Source of the DNA: Planctomycetales bacterium
GTDB taxonomy: Bacteria; Planctomycetota; Planctomycetia; Isosphaerales; Isosphaeraceae
Direction: 5' to 3'
NCBI GenBank assembly: GCA_027449865.1
Contig: DAIDKV010000108.1
Location: 1 to 64,000 of the forward strand
Length of the DNA stretch: 64,000 nt
The notes below the pieces were generated by a model. It saw only the letters and a list, made by a program, of their open reading frames with translations. It was not told where the DNA came from and searched no databases. Each line of letters starts with the position of its first letter. Positions within the stretch are counted from its first letter, which is position 1. Positions 57,895 through 64,000 of the stretch are shown here, piece by piece. The translations under genes and the position numbers were made by a program.

Positions 57895-59064
57895 TCATGC
57901 TTCATTCATTGCGAGCAATCGGATCAAAAAAGAACTTCCCTTGCCAGGTAGACTGGTCACATGCAGGGAGCCTCGATTCTTCTCGAGGATCATCCGAACC
58001 AGAGCGAGCCCCAGGCCAAGTCCCCGAGCCTTGTTCGAGTAGAGTGGCTCAGTGAGCCGGGGGATATCGCCCGGCGCGATCCCAACTCCTGTATCGATCA
58101 CCGCCATCTCGATCCCGCCATCGATCGCGCGACCACGGAGCGTCAGCCGCCCGCCTGAGGGCATCGCATCGCTGGCGTTGCGAATCAGGTTTCCCAGGGC
58201 GATCCGGATCTGTCCAGGATCCGCCAACCCAAGGGGCAGATTGGACGGGCAATCGACGATGACCTCAACGCCTGTCGTCACGGCAGAGTCTTCCAGGGCC
58301 TGGCGAAGACACGGCTCGATCGGAAATGGACATGGATCGGGAGTCGGCATCCGGGCGAAATTCGTTAGCGTCGTGATCACCTGCTCGGCCTGCATCACGT
58401 GCCGCTCGATCCGCTCCATGTGCTGGTCTCGCTTTTCCGGCGAAATCATGCGAGCTGACTTCAAATAAAAATGCGATGACTTTATGACATTTAGAGGGTT
58501 TCGTATCTCATGCGCGATTCCTCCAGCGATCTGTCCCAGGCTTGCCAGACGTTCGTTCGCCTGAATGCGAGCGACATACTCCGACTGATAGGCATCCTCG
58601 ATCTTCGCCAGGTCGAGGTCCAGAAGCTTGTTCAGCGATCGGATGGCTGCCACCAAACCGGCCTGGTCGCCAGGCCACGATTCGCTCAGGTAGCGTACCA
58701 GGCCATCGCGGAGTCTTGAGAGTGAAACATTGATATAGACCTGAGCAAGCCCAATCTCGACATGGCGAATGCCACCCTGCCATCTTCGATCGACATATGC
58801 GCGGTCGTAAGGACCGCTCAGTAACTCGACGAGCCAATTGTACAAAGCCTCCCTGTGTCGATCCACCTGGACCGGATCGCCAAGAAAAACACGATAAGCC
58901 TCAGAGTGCCGCGACACCTCGGCGTAAAAATCCTCCACAAGCGCGGGCAAATACGGCTCGAGAACGGGACGTAATTCACGCACCCGGACGGCATCTTCCT
59001 CGCTCCATCCGACGAAAGACTGCAATTCCTGATACCGCCTGAAAACCTGGTCCGGATCCTTCAT
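57895..59064 (-). CDS. Histidine kinase with globin-coupled sensor domain
   Basis: 389 aa from ATG 59064 (AGAGGAATGCG upstream). Residues about 10-160 resemble protoglobin/globin-coupled sensors: EDAVRVRELRPVLEPYLPAL, then RRWQGGIRHVEIGLAQVY, in which His101 is the likely heme-binding proximal His. A linker helix leads to HisKA with the phospho-acceptor His185 (GGIAHEIRNPL) and an HATPase with NLIRNASDAMPSGG, DTGVGI and GLGLGLALV. So it should be a heme-based oxygen (or NO/CO) sensor kinase, soluble, with no membrane helix. No response regulator gene is nearby. It is divergent from the protease gene at 59665. Confidence 0.82.
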   Translation of the reverse strand: MKDPDQVFRRYQELQSFVGWSEEDAVRVRELRPVLEPYLPALVEDFYAEVSRHSEAYRVFLGDPVQVDRHREALYNWLVELLSGPYDRAYVDRRWQGGIRHVEIGLAQVYINVSLSRLRDGLVRYLSESWPGDQAGLVAAIRSLNKLLDLDLAKIEDAYQSEYVARIQANERLASLGQIAGGIAHEIRNPLNVIKSSHFYLKSARMISPEKRDQHMERIERHVMQAEQVITTLTNFARMPTPDPCPFPIEPCLRQALEDSAVTTGVEVIVDCPSNLPLGLADPGQIRIALGNLIRNASDAMPSGGRLTLRGRAIDGGIEMAVIDTGVGIAPGDIPRLTEPLYSNKARGLGLGLALVRMILEKNRGSLHVTSLPGKGSSFLIRLLAMNEA

Positions 59065-59406
59065 CGCATTCCTCTCGAAGAAACGGGTCTTCATAATATC
59101 AGACCTGGGGACCGTCGCACGCAGGTCCCTCCGCTTCACGAATAGGACCGCCGATTATGCCAAACGTTATGGTAATGACGTTCAAGACTGCCGTGCAAGT
59201 TGGAAATGAATACCTCTTGCTCCAGAACCCAGAACTCCAAAGATCCCTATGCAATCACCAGTCGAGTGCAATTTCTCAAGCTTTCGCGTTTTTGGACCAT
59301 CGAAAGCCTAGGGCGGGGACTGACGTACAGAAGTGCGTCTGGGAAAGCCAGCTCGAATTCCTCTCAAACTTTCCGCAACTACCGCTGGCAGGGGTAATGC
59401 TGGGGA
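59065..59406. other. Intergenic region upstream of leader RNA copy A
   Basis: About 340 bp between the kinase start and copy A. A frame at 59157-59438 has no ribosome binding site and no family. Otherwise nothing was seen. Confidence 0.3.
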
Positions 59407-59435
59407 TTGACTTTGGCATCGCGTGGGCTCAATGT
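59407..59435 (+). promoter_or_regulatory. Promoter-like sequence for leader RNA copy A
   Basis: TTGACTTT at 59407-59414; after a 17-nt spacer a weak -10, CAATGT, lies at 59430-59435. The -35 and the following TGAGA are shared with copy B at the same distance (42 and 41 nt) from the conserved loop. Confidence 0.4.
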
Positions 59436-59441
59436 TGAGAA

Positions 59442-59519
59442 GCCGTTCGCTCGCGAAGGGAGAACGGTTCTGGCCAGGGTGGCCCCGTCGTGCGTACCGG
59501 CGCATGTGCGGGGTTTTTT
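59442..59519 (+). ncRNA. Structured leader RNA, copy A, with terminator
   Basis: Hairpin 1: GCCGTTC (59442-59448) with GAACGGT (59462-59468), around the core CTC-GCGAA-GGG. Hairpin 2: GGCC-AGGGT-GGCC (59472-59484). Terminator: CCCCG (59483-59487) with CGGGG (59509-59513) plus TGCG/CGCA, followed by six T (59514-59519). The U-run ends 145 nt before the site-2 protease start (59665). The terminator's 5' arm begins within the 3' arm of hairpin 2, so the two can compete. Confidence 0.72.
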
Positions 59520-59664
59520 GTTGCGCCCGGCTTGTTCGGACGATGCCTCGGTAACTGGGAGCAACCCGGAAGACACGCAAAAAGGCGATCGTGCGATTAT
59601 CATCAGGATTTTCGTGACGCCGATCGTGCGGATCTGATGCCAGAGGACAGGCTGGGAGGATAGC

Positions 59665-60834
59665 ATGGGATGGTCGTGGCGACTCGGTCGAATCGCGGGA
59701 ATTGATATCTACGTCCATCCGACGTTCCTGATCCTGCTCGCCTGGGTCGGCCTGGCGCATTATCTGGAACACGGCAACGTGGCGGAGGCTCTCGGCGGCA
59801 TCGCTTTCATTCTCTCGCTGTTCGGAATCATTATTCTGCATGAGCTTGGGCATGCGCTAACGGCCCGTCGATACGGAATCCGCACGCGAGACATCACACT
59901 TTTACCTATTGGAGGCGTGGCTCGACTGGAGCGCATACCCGAGGTCCCCTCGCAGGAATTGCTGGTCGCGCTGGCGGGACCAGCCGTCAACGTGGTTATC
60001 GCTTTTCTGATCTTTGTGGGACTGCACGCGATGGGACTCAGCGTTCGTCCGGCCGATTCGGCCCTTCGAGCGGGCGGTGGTTTCCTCCAGCAGATGTTCT
60101 GGGTGAATGTCATGCTAGTGGTCTTCAACCTCGTTCCCGCATTTCCGATGGATGGGGGCCGTGTGTTCCGGGCGTTGCTCGCCATGCGGTCCGATTACCT
60201 CCGAGCGACCCAAACTGCGGTCGCGGTCGGCCAGGGAATCGCGATTCTGTTCGGATTGCTGGGGCTTCTATCCAATCCCTTCCTGATCTTCATTGCCCTG
60301 TTCGTCTGGCTCGCGGGAGCGCAGGAAGCCGGGCTGGTGACAGCGCGATCGGCCCTGGCCGGTATCCCTGTGAACCGGGTCATGATCCAGGAGTTCCGCT
60401 CACTGGCCCCCGATGAGCCCCTGTCTCGAGCCGTGGCTGATGTACTGGCGGGATTTCAGCAGGATTTCCCGGTCATGGAAGACGATCGCGTGGTAGGAAT
60501 TTTAACACGTAACGACCTGGTCGCCGCCCTGGGGCAGCAGGGTTCAGAAACGCCCGTCGGCGAGGTGATGCAACGAGAGTTCGTGATGGCCTCCCCGCGG
60601 GAGATGCTCCAGACGGTCTTCGAGCGGCTCCAGAACGGCCATTCCCGGACGATACCAGTACTCTCCGATGGCCGGATGGTCGGTTTGCTCACAGCGGATA
60701 ACGTGGCCGAGCTCCTACTGATCCAGCAGGCCCTTCGAAGCACCCACCAACCTGGCCTCTTCGGCAGTTTCCCCGGGACCATCGAGGAACCGAGAGATTC
60801 TGGCGGAAAGCCTCGCGGCACCCCCGTTTGTTGA
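59665..60834 (+). CDS. Site-2 protease-family metalloprotease with two CBS domains
   Basis: 389 aa. HELGH at 59-63 provides the zinc ligands and catalytic Glu. The second site is in NLVPAFPMDGG (near 155), with the third ligand Asp. About six helices form the membrane core. The C-terminal half (about 235-360) has two CBS repeats (RVMIQEFRSLAPDEPLSRAV; DDRVVGILTRNDLVAALGQQ), which usually bind adenine nucleotides. GGGAGG lies 7 nt upstream. It cuts within membranes, probably releasing a regulator, and the CBS pair could couple it to energy charge. It follows RNA copy A. Confidence 0.88.
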   Translation: MGWSWRLGRIAGIDIYVHPTFLILLAWVGLAHYLEHGNVAEALGGIAFILSLFGIIILHELGHALTARRYGIRTRDITLLPIGGVARLERIPEVPSQELLVALAGPAVNVVIAFLIFVGLHAMGLSVRPADSALRAGGGFLQQMFWVNVMLVVFNLVPAFPMDGGRVFRALLAMRSDYLRATQTAVAVGQGIAILFGLLGLLSNPFLIFIALFVWLAGAQEAGLVTARSALAGIPVNRVMIQEFRSLAPDEPLSRAVADVLAGFQQDFPVMEDDRVVGILTRNDLVAALGQQGSETPVGEVMQREFVMASPREMLQTVFERLQNGHSRTIPVLSDGRMVGLLTADNVAELLLIQQALRSTHQPGLFGSFPGTIEEPRDSGGKPRGTPVC

Positions 60835-60950
60835 TCGAGAATCCGGGAGCCCTCCACCGCTACCGACAGCAGGACGACGGGACATGCGCGGCGACTTCGG
60901 CCCTTCGAGCTCCGAGAAGAAGCCGCATCCATTCTTCAAGAGGTCCATCG

Positions 60951-60979
60951 TTGACTTTTCCCTGTCGGCCGCATTATCG
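60951..60979 (+). promoter_or_regulatory. Promoter-like sequence for leader RNA copy B
   Basis: TTGACTTT (from 60951), 17-nt spacer, TTATCG at 60974-60979 (or TATCGT with 18 nt). The same TTGACTTT starts copy A's promoter. Confidence 0.45.
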
Positions 60980-60987
60980 TGAGATTC

Positions 60988-61064
60988 GATTGCTCGCGAT
61001 GGGTAATCCATTCCTGGCCAGGGTGGCCCCGACATGCGATTCCTCGCATGCTCGGGGCTTTTTT
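60988..61064 (+). ncRNA. Structured leader RNA, copy B, with terminator
   Basis: Hairpin 1: GATT (60988-60991) with AATC (61005-61008), around CTC-GCGAT-GGG. Hairpin 2: GGCC-AGGGT-GGCC (61016-61028). Terminator: GCCCCGA (61026-61032) with TCGGGGC (61052-61058) and ATGCGA with TCGCAT, then six T (61059-61064). The U-run ends 130 nt before the YbaK-type gene. Downstream of the U-run the GTTGCGCC stretch is shared with copy A. Confidence 0.72.
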
Positions 61065-61194
61065 GTTGCGCCGGGAGATCGTTCAGGGGACGGCCCATCT
61101 CGCTCCTGTCTGGCGGCCAGGTCCTGCGGCCTCGATCGCCAGACCGCACCCGGTTTCATGGCAACGGCGATGCTTCGGGTCAGGAGTCACACCA

Positions 61195-61659
61195 ATGACC
61201 ACGCCGAACCACACAAACATATCCAGGATAGGCAATCAAACCAAATGGAACACGTCAGGGACTGGCCGCGGGGCCAGGGTCGCGATTGTCCTTGCGGACG
61301 ATCGACCGATCGCACTGATTTTCCCGACCAGCCGCCGTCTCGTTCTGGAGCGGCTGAGGAAACTACTCGATGCCGATGAAGTGCGGCTCGCCGATCCTGA
61401 CGAGGTCGAGCAAATCCACGGGCGCTCGGAGACGGGGCCGATCCCGACGCACCCCGACCTGAGGGGCGTCTCCTCGCTCGTTGACGCAACGCTCATGAGC
61501 GCGCGGACGTTGCATGTCCGATGCCTCCGTCAGGAGGTCGTTGTTCCGTTGAACCTTGAGGATTGGCTGGTGTCAGCCGGTTCGGGATGGGGATTCTTCA
61601 CCGAACCCGACTCGGCATCATGCGATACCGAACCAAACTGCTCCGGGAGCCCGACATGA
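61195..61659 (+). CDS. YbaK/EbsC-type aminoacyl-tRNA deacylase-like protein
   Basis: 154 aa from ATG 61195, with AGGAG 8 nt before. It has an AIVLADDRPIALIFPTSRRL stretch, a Lys-rich helix and GPIPTHPDLRGVSSLVDATL, and fits the YbaK/INS fold whose members clear mischarged tRNAs. Typical YbaK size is 150-160 aa. The first about 25 residues are a variable extension. It is preceded by RNA copy B and is followed by a 49-aa gene in the same direction. Confidence 0.65.
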   Translation: MTTPNHTNISRIGNQTKWNTSGTGRGARVAIVLADDRPIALIFPTSRRLVLERLRKLLDADEVRLADPDEVEQIHGRSETGPIPTHPDLRGVSSLVDATLMSARTLHVRCLRQEVVVPLNLEDWLVSAGSGWGFFTEPDSASCDTEPNCSGSPT

Positions 61660-61746
61660 CCGAGGCCCGGCTTCCTGCGGGGTCTGTCCAGGCCGGCATC
61701 AAACAGCGATAGCCGGCCGTTGCTCAATCTCTCGGAGGTTAAGCCG

Positions 61747-61896
61747 ATGGGAGGTCTGGTCGCGAAGGCAGCGTGGACGTGGATGCTGGAAGACATGGCG
61801 GACCGGAAACTCGATGAGTTTGTCAGGCCGTTTGCCGTTCCGAGAATGGTTTCCCACACAATCGTCCTGCTGGTTGCCATGGATCGGAGGCGTTAG
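61747..61896 (+). CDS. Small 49-aa protein
   Basis: ATG 61747 with CGGAGG 7 nt upstream; the stop is TAG 61894-61896. It reads MGGLVAKAAWTWMLEDMADR and ends ILLVAMDRRR-like (TIVLLVAMDRRR). The middle is amphipathic with a hydrophobic C-terminal helix. It has no family I know. The good ribosome binding site argues for translation. Confidence 0.5.
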   Translation: MGGLVAKAAWTWMLEDMADRKLDEFVRPFAVPRMVSHTIVLLVAMDRRR

Positions 61897-61948
61897 AGTG
61901 GGCTCCAGATGTTCGACGCTGGATGACGTGAGCGAGGAGTCCAGAGCG

Positions 61949-64000
61949 ATGGCCAGGAGCCTGTCCGAGAATTGGGTGTTCTTCCTCGCGATTCCGGCAA
62001 TCGCGGCCGGATCGTGCGTGATCCACGGCGAGGCTGGGGAGGTTCCGCGACCGGGTATCCCCATCGTCGTGCACTCAAGAACGCGGGTTCCGGAGCGAAA
62101 GTCGGAAACTTCACCCCTTCGGTACGTGCCTCGTGAGTCCGAATGGCAGATGGAGCCGACGCGCACGGCGATCATCATTTGCGATATGTGGGACCAGCAC
62201 TGGTGCCGAGGCGCCACACGTCGAGTTGGCGAACTGGCCCCGGCGATAGACCGAACCATATCCGCCGCCCGTTCGCGAGGGGTCCTGATCGTTCACGCCC
62301 CGAGCAGTTGCATGGACGCCTACAAGGACCATCCGGCCCGGAAGCGGGCGCAATCGGTCCCGAGGGCGGCAAACCTTCCTTCCGACATCACGGGATGGTG
62401 CCAGAGAATCCCGGCGGAGGAAAAAGGGACCTATCCGATCGACCAGTCAGACGGCGGCTGCGACGACGGCCCAACCTGCCCCCAGGGCTCGCCCTGGCGC
62501 CGGCAGATCGCGACGATCCAGATCAAGGATGAAGACGCGATCAGTGATTCTGGTGTCGAGATCTGGAACCTGCTCGAAAGCCGAAGAATCGATACCGTCC
62601 TGCTGGTCGGCGTTCACACAAACATGTGCGTGCTGGGCCGGCCGTTTGGCCTGCGTCAGCTCGCCCGGCATGGTAAGAGGGCGATCCTGATTCGCGACCT
62701 CACTGACACAATGTACAACTCGCGATCCTGGCCGTACGTCAGCCACTTTGAGGGGACCGAGCGAATCATTGAGCATATCGAGAAATTCGTCGCGCCGACG
62801 ATGGTCTCGACCGATCTAACCGGCCAGCCTCCGTTCCAATTCCGTCCTGACGAGCGCCCGCGCGCCGTCTTTCTCATCGGCGATGACGAGTACCGGACCG
62901 AGAAGACGCTCCCCGAGTTCGCCCGCAAGGAGCTCGAGCCGCTGGGCATCCGGTGCACGTTCGCAATCGCCGACCCGAAGACACCCAACGAGTTCCCCGC
63001 CGTCGAGGCCCTGGACGATGCGAGCCTCCTCGTCGTGAGTGTTCGACGGCGCGCCCCGAGTTCAAAGGCGATGGCGACGATCCGGCGCTACATTGAGTCG
63101 GGCCGGCCGGTCATCGGCATCCGGACGGCCTGCCACGCGTTCGACACTAGGGGTAAGATACCGCCAGGGCACACCGACTGGCGGACGTTCGATCCCGATG
63201 TCCTGGGTGGACACTACACCGGCCACCACGGAAACGGTCTGCAACCCGTCGTCACACCCGCGCCCTCGGGTACAAGCTCTCCGCTCCTCTTGGGTATCGA
63301 GACTCCCTTCCGAGGGCACGGCTCGCTCTACAAGGTCAGCCCGCTCGCCAGGACGACGACACCCTTGCTCATGGGCAAGATCGAGGGAGAGCCGGCCGAA
63401 CCGGTCGCCTGGATCAACCGGAAGGGAGGAGCGCGCGTGTTTTATACCTCCCTTGGCCATCCGGACGACTTCCAGGAACCTGCTTTCCGACGGCTTCTGC
63501 TCAACGGAATCTCCTGGGCACTTGATCGACGGGCGCCGACATCCCCCGTCCGCCGTGACTCGAGACCGAAAGCACCAGAGGGTGGAAAGACGAGCTTCCG
63601 CATCCCTGACGATCTACGACTCGATCTGTTGCTCTCCGAGCCGATCGTTCGTCAGCCTGTCTCGATAAGCTTCGACGAACGCGGGCGGCTCTGGGTGGTG
63701 CAATACCTGCAATATCCCGATCCAGCCGGCCTGCGGATGGTGAGCCACGACGGCGTCTGGCGTGCGGTCTATGACAGGATACCACCGCCTCCGCCGCACC
63801 ACTTTCGCGGTAAGGACAAGATCACCATTCATGAAGATACCAATGGCGACGGGACGTACGACCGGCACCGAACCTTCGTCGACGGTCTGAATATCGCGAC
63901 CGCCGTGGCCCACGGACGCGGTGGCGTCTGGGTGCTTAACCCACCGTATCTCCTCTTCTATCCCGATGCCAACCGCGACGATATCCCCGATGGCGACCCA
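61949..64000 (+). CDS. Secreted fusion: isochorismatase-like hydrolase, ThuA-like, PVC-type domain (runs off edge)
   Basis: 684 codons to the edge from ATG 61949 (GAGGAGTCCAGAGCG upstream). A signal peptide (about 1-30) is followed by a cysteine-hydrolase fold (about 75-260): Asp near 79 in IIICDMWDQHWC and the nucleophile Cys near 225 in VHTNMCVLGRPFG. A ThuA-like segment starts near 310 with AVFLIGDDEYRTEKTL. The C-terminal part (from about 550) is a PVC-type beta-propeller/dehydrogenase-like domain (DERGRLWVVQYLQYPDPAG; ITIHEDTNGDG). Similar fusions are common in planctomycetes and are linked to secreted degradation of sugars or peptides. The C-terminus, perhaps with a cytochrome c part, lies outside the window. 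Confidence 0.78.
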   Translation, partial: MARSLSENWVFFLAIPAIAAGSCVIHGEAGEVPRPGIPIVVHSRTRVPERKSETSPLRYVPRESEWQMEPTRTAIIICDMWDQHWCRGATRRVGELAPAIDRTISAARSRGVLIVHAPSSCMDAYKDHPARKRAQSVPRAANLPSDITGWCQRIPAEEKGTYPIDQSDGGCDDGPTCPQGSPWRRQIATIQIKDEDAISDSGVEIWNLLESRRIDTVLLVGVHTNMCVLGRPFGLRQLARHGKRAILIRDLTDTMYNSRSWPYVSHFEGTERIIEHIEKFVAPTMVSTDLTGQPPFQFRPDERPRAVFLIGDDEYRTEKTLPEFARKELEPLGIRCTFAIADPKTPNEFPAVEALDDASLLVVSVRRRAPSSKAMATIRRYIESGRPVIGIRTACHAFDTRGKIPPGHTDWRTFDPDVLGGHYTGHHGNGLQPVVTPAPSGTSSPLLLGIETPFRGHGSLYKVSPLARTTTPLLMGKIEGEPAEPVAWINRKGGARVFYTSLGHPDDFQEPAFRRLLLNGISWALDRRAPTSPVRRDSRPKAPEGGKTSFRIPDDLRLDLLLSEPIVRQPVSISFDERGRLWVVQYLQYPDPAGLRMVSHDGVWRAVYDRIPPPPPHHFRGKDKITIHEDTNGDGTYDRHRTFVDGLNIATAVAHGRGGVWVLNPPYLLFYPDANRDDIPDGDP

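Noticed and set aside
59157-59438. Plus frame of 93 codons before RNA copy A
   Set aside because: No ribosome binding site and no protein-like conservation; it runs into the promoter region of the RNA.

Overview
The window is chromosomal DNA from a high-GC bacterium that reads as a planctomycete, probably of the Isosphaeraceae type. The reasons are several Ser/Thr kinases (one fused to an FGE-sulfatase domain and TPRs), surface proteins with a LEPR-XLL-like N-terminal motif, a futalosine-type menaquinone cluster, an isochorismatase/ThuA/PVC-type fusion, and a split methylmalonyl-CoA mutase. This placement is inference from gene content. No rRNA, tRNA or CRISPR array was seen.

Layout. 1-1482: mobile-DNA debris (edge of an IS66-like transposase, a palindromic repeat, a truncated aspartic-protease gene). 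1483-15249: mostly housekeeping or unlinked genes (2,4-dienoyl-CoA reductase-like SDR, membrane-anchored FecR-like protein, Fur regulator, PilB/GspE ATPase, FlgM, MlaD/MlaE/lipoprotein operon, B3-type metallo-hydrolase, a decayed gene, SEC-C protein, esterase). 15355-19611: a 1418-aa kinase. 19946-23275: the translation cluster rpsB-tsf-pyrH-frr with a readable promoter. 23486-28934: ECF sigma/anti-sigma pair, a kinase with an N-terminal membrane domain, and DsbD. 29020-44266: a cell-surface and glycan region with glycosyltransferases, UDP-glucuronate decarboxylase, a Tat-signal aminotransferase, a beta-helix protein and a 1621-aa DUF11/Calx-beta adhesin-like protein. 44468-48993: ubiE-ubiX-SDR-ubiA-mqnE, a menaquinone operon. 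49158-51519: methyltransferase and phosphodiesterase.

51535-61659 is the most interesting part. A minus-strand operon runs from an unknown 158-aa protein through PEP synthase, both methylmalonyl-CoA mutase subunits and methylmalonyl-CoA decarboxylase. Together these would turn succinyl-CoA into propionyl-CoA and pyruvate into PEP. Beside it lie a histidine kinase with a globin-like sensor domain, a site-2 protease with CBS domains, and a YbaK-type deacylase. Three of these transcription units (158-aa/ppsA operon, protease, YbaK) are preceded by copies of one about 80-nt structured RNA. Each copy has a hairpin with a conserved CTC/GGG core and changing outer base pairs, a GGCY-ARGGY-GGCC hairpin, and an intrinsic terminator 100-145 nt before the start codon. 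A promoter-like -35 sits about 42 nt upstream of the conserved loop in each. I read this as a small co-regulated module, possibly responding to oxygen or energy limitation, controlled by an RNA leader I do not recognise.

61747-64000 holds a 49-aa small protein and the start of a large secreted fusion enzyme that runs off the right edge.
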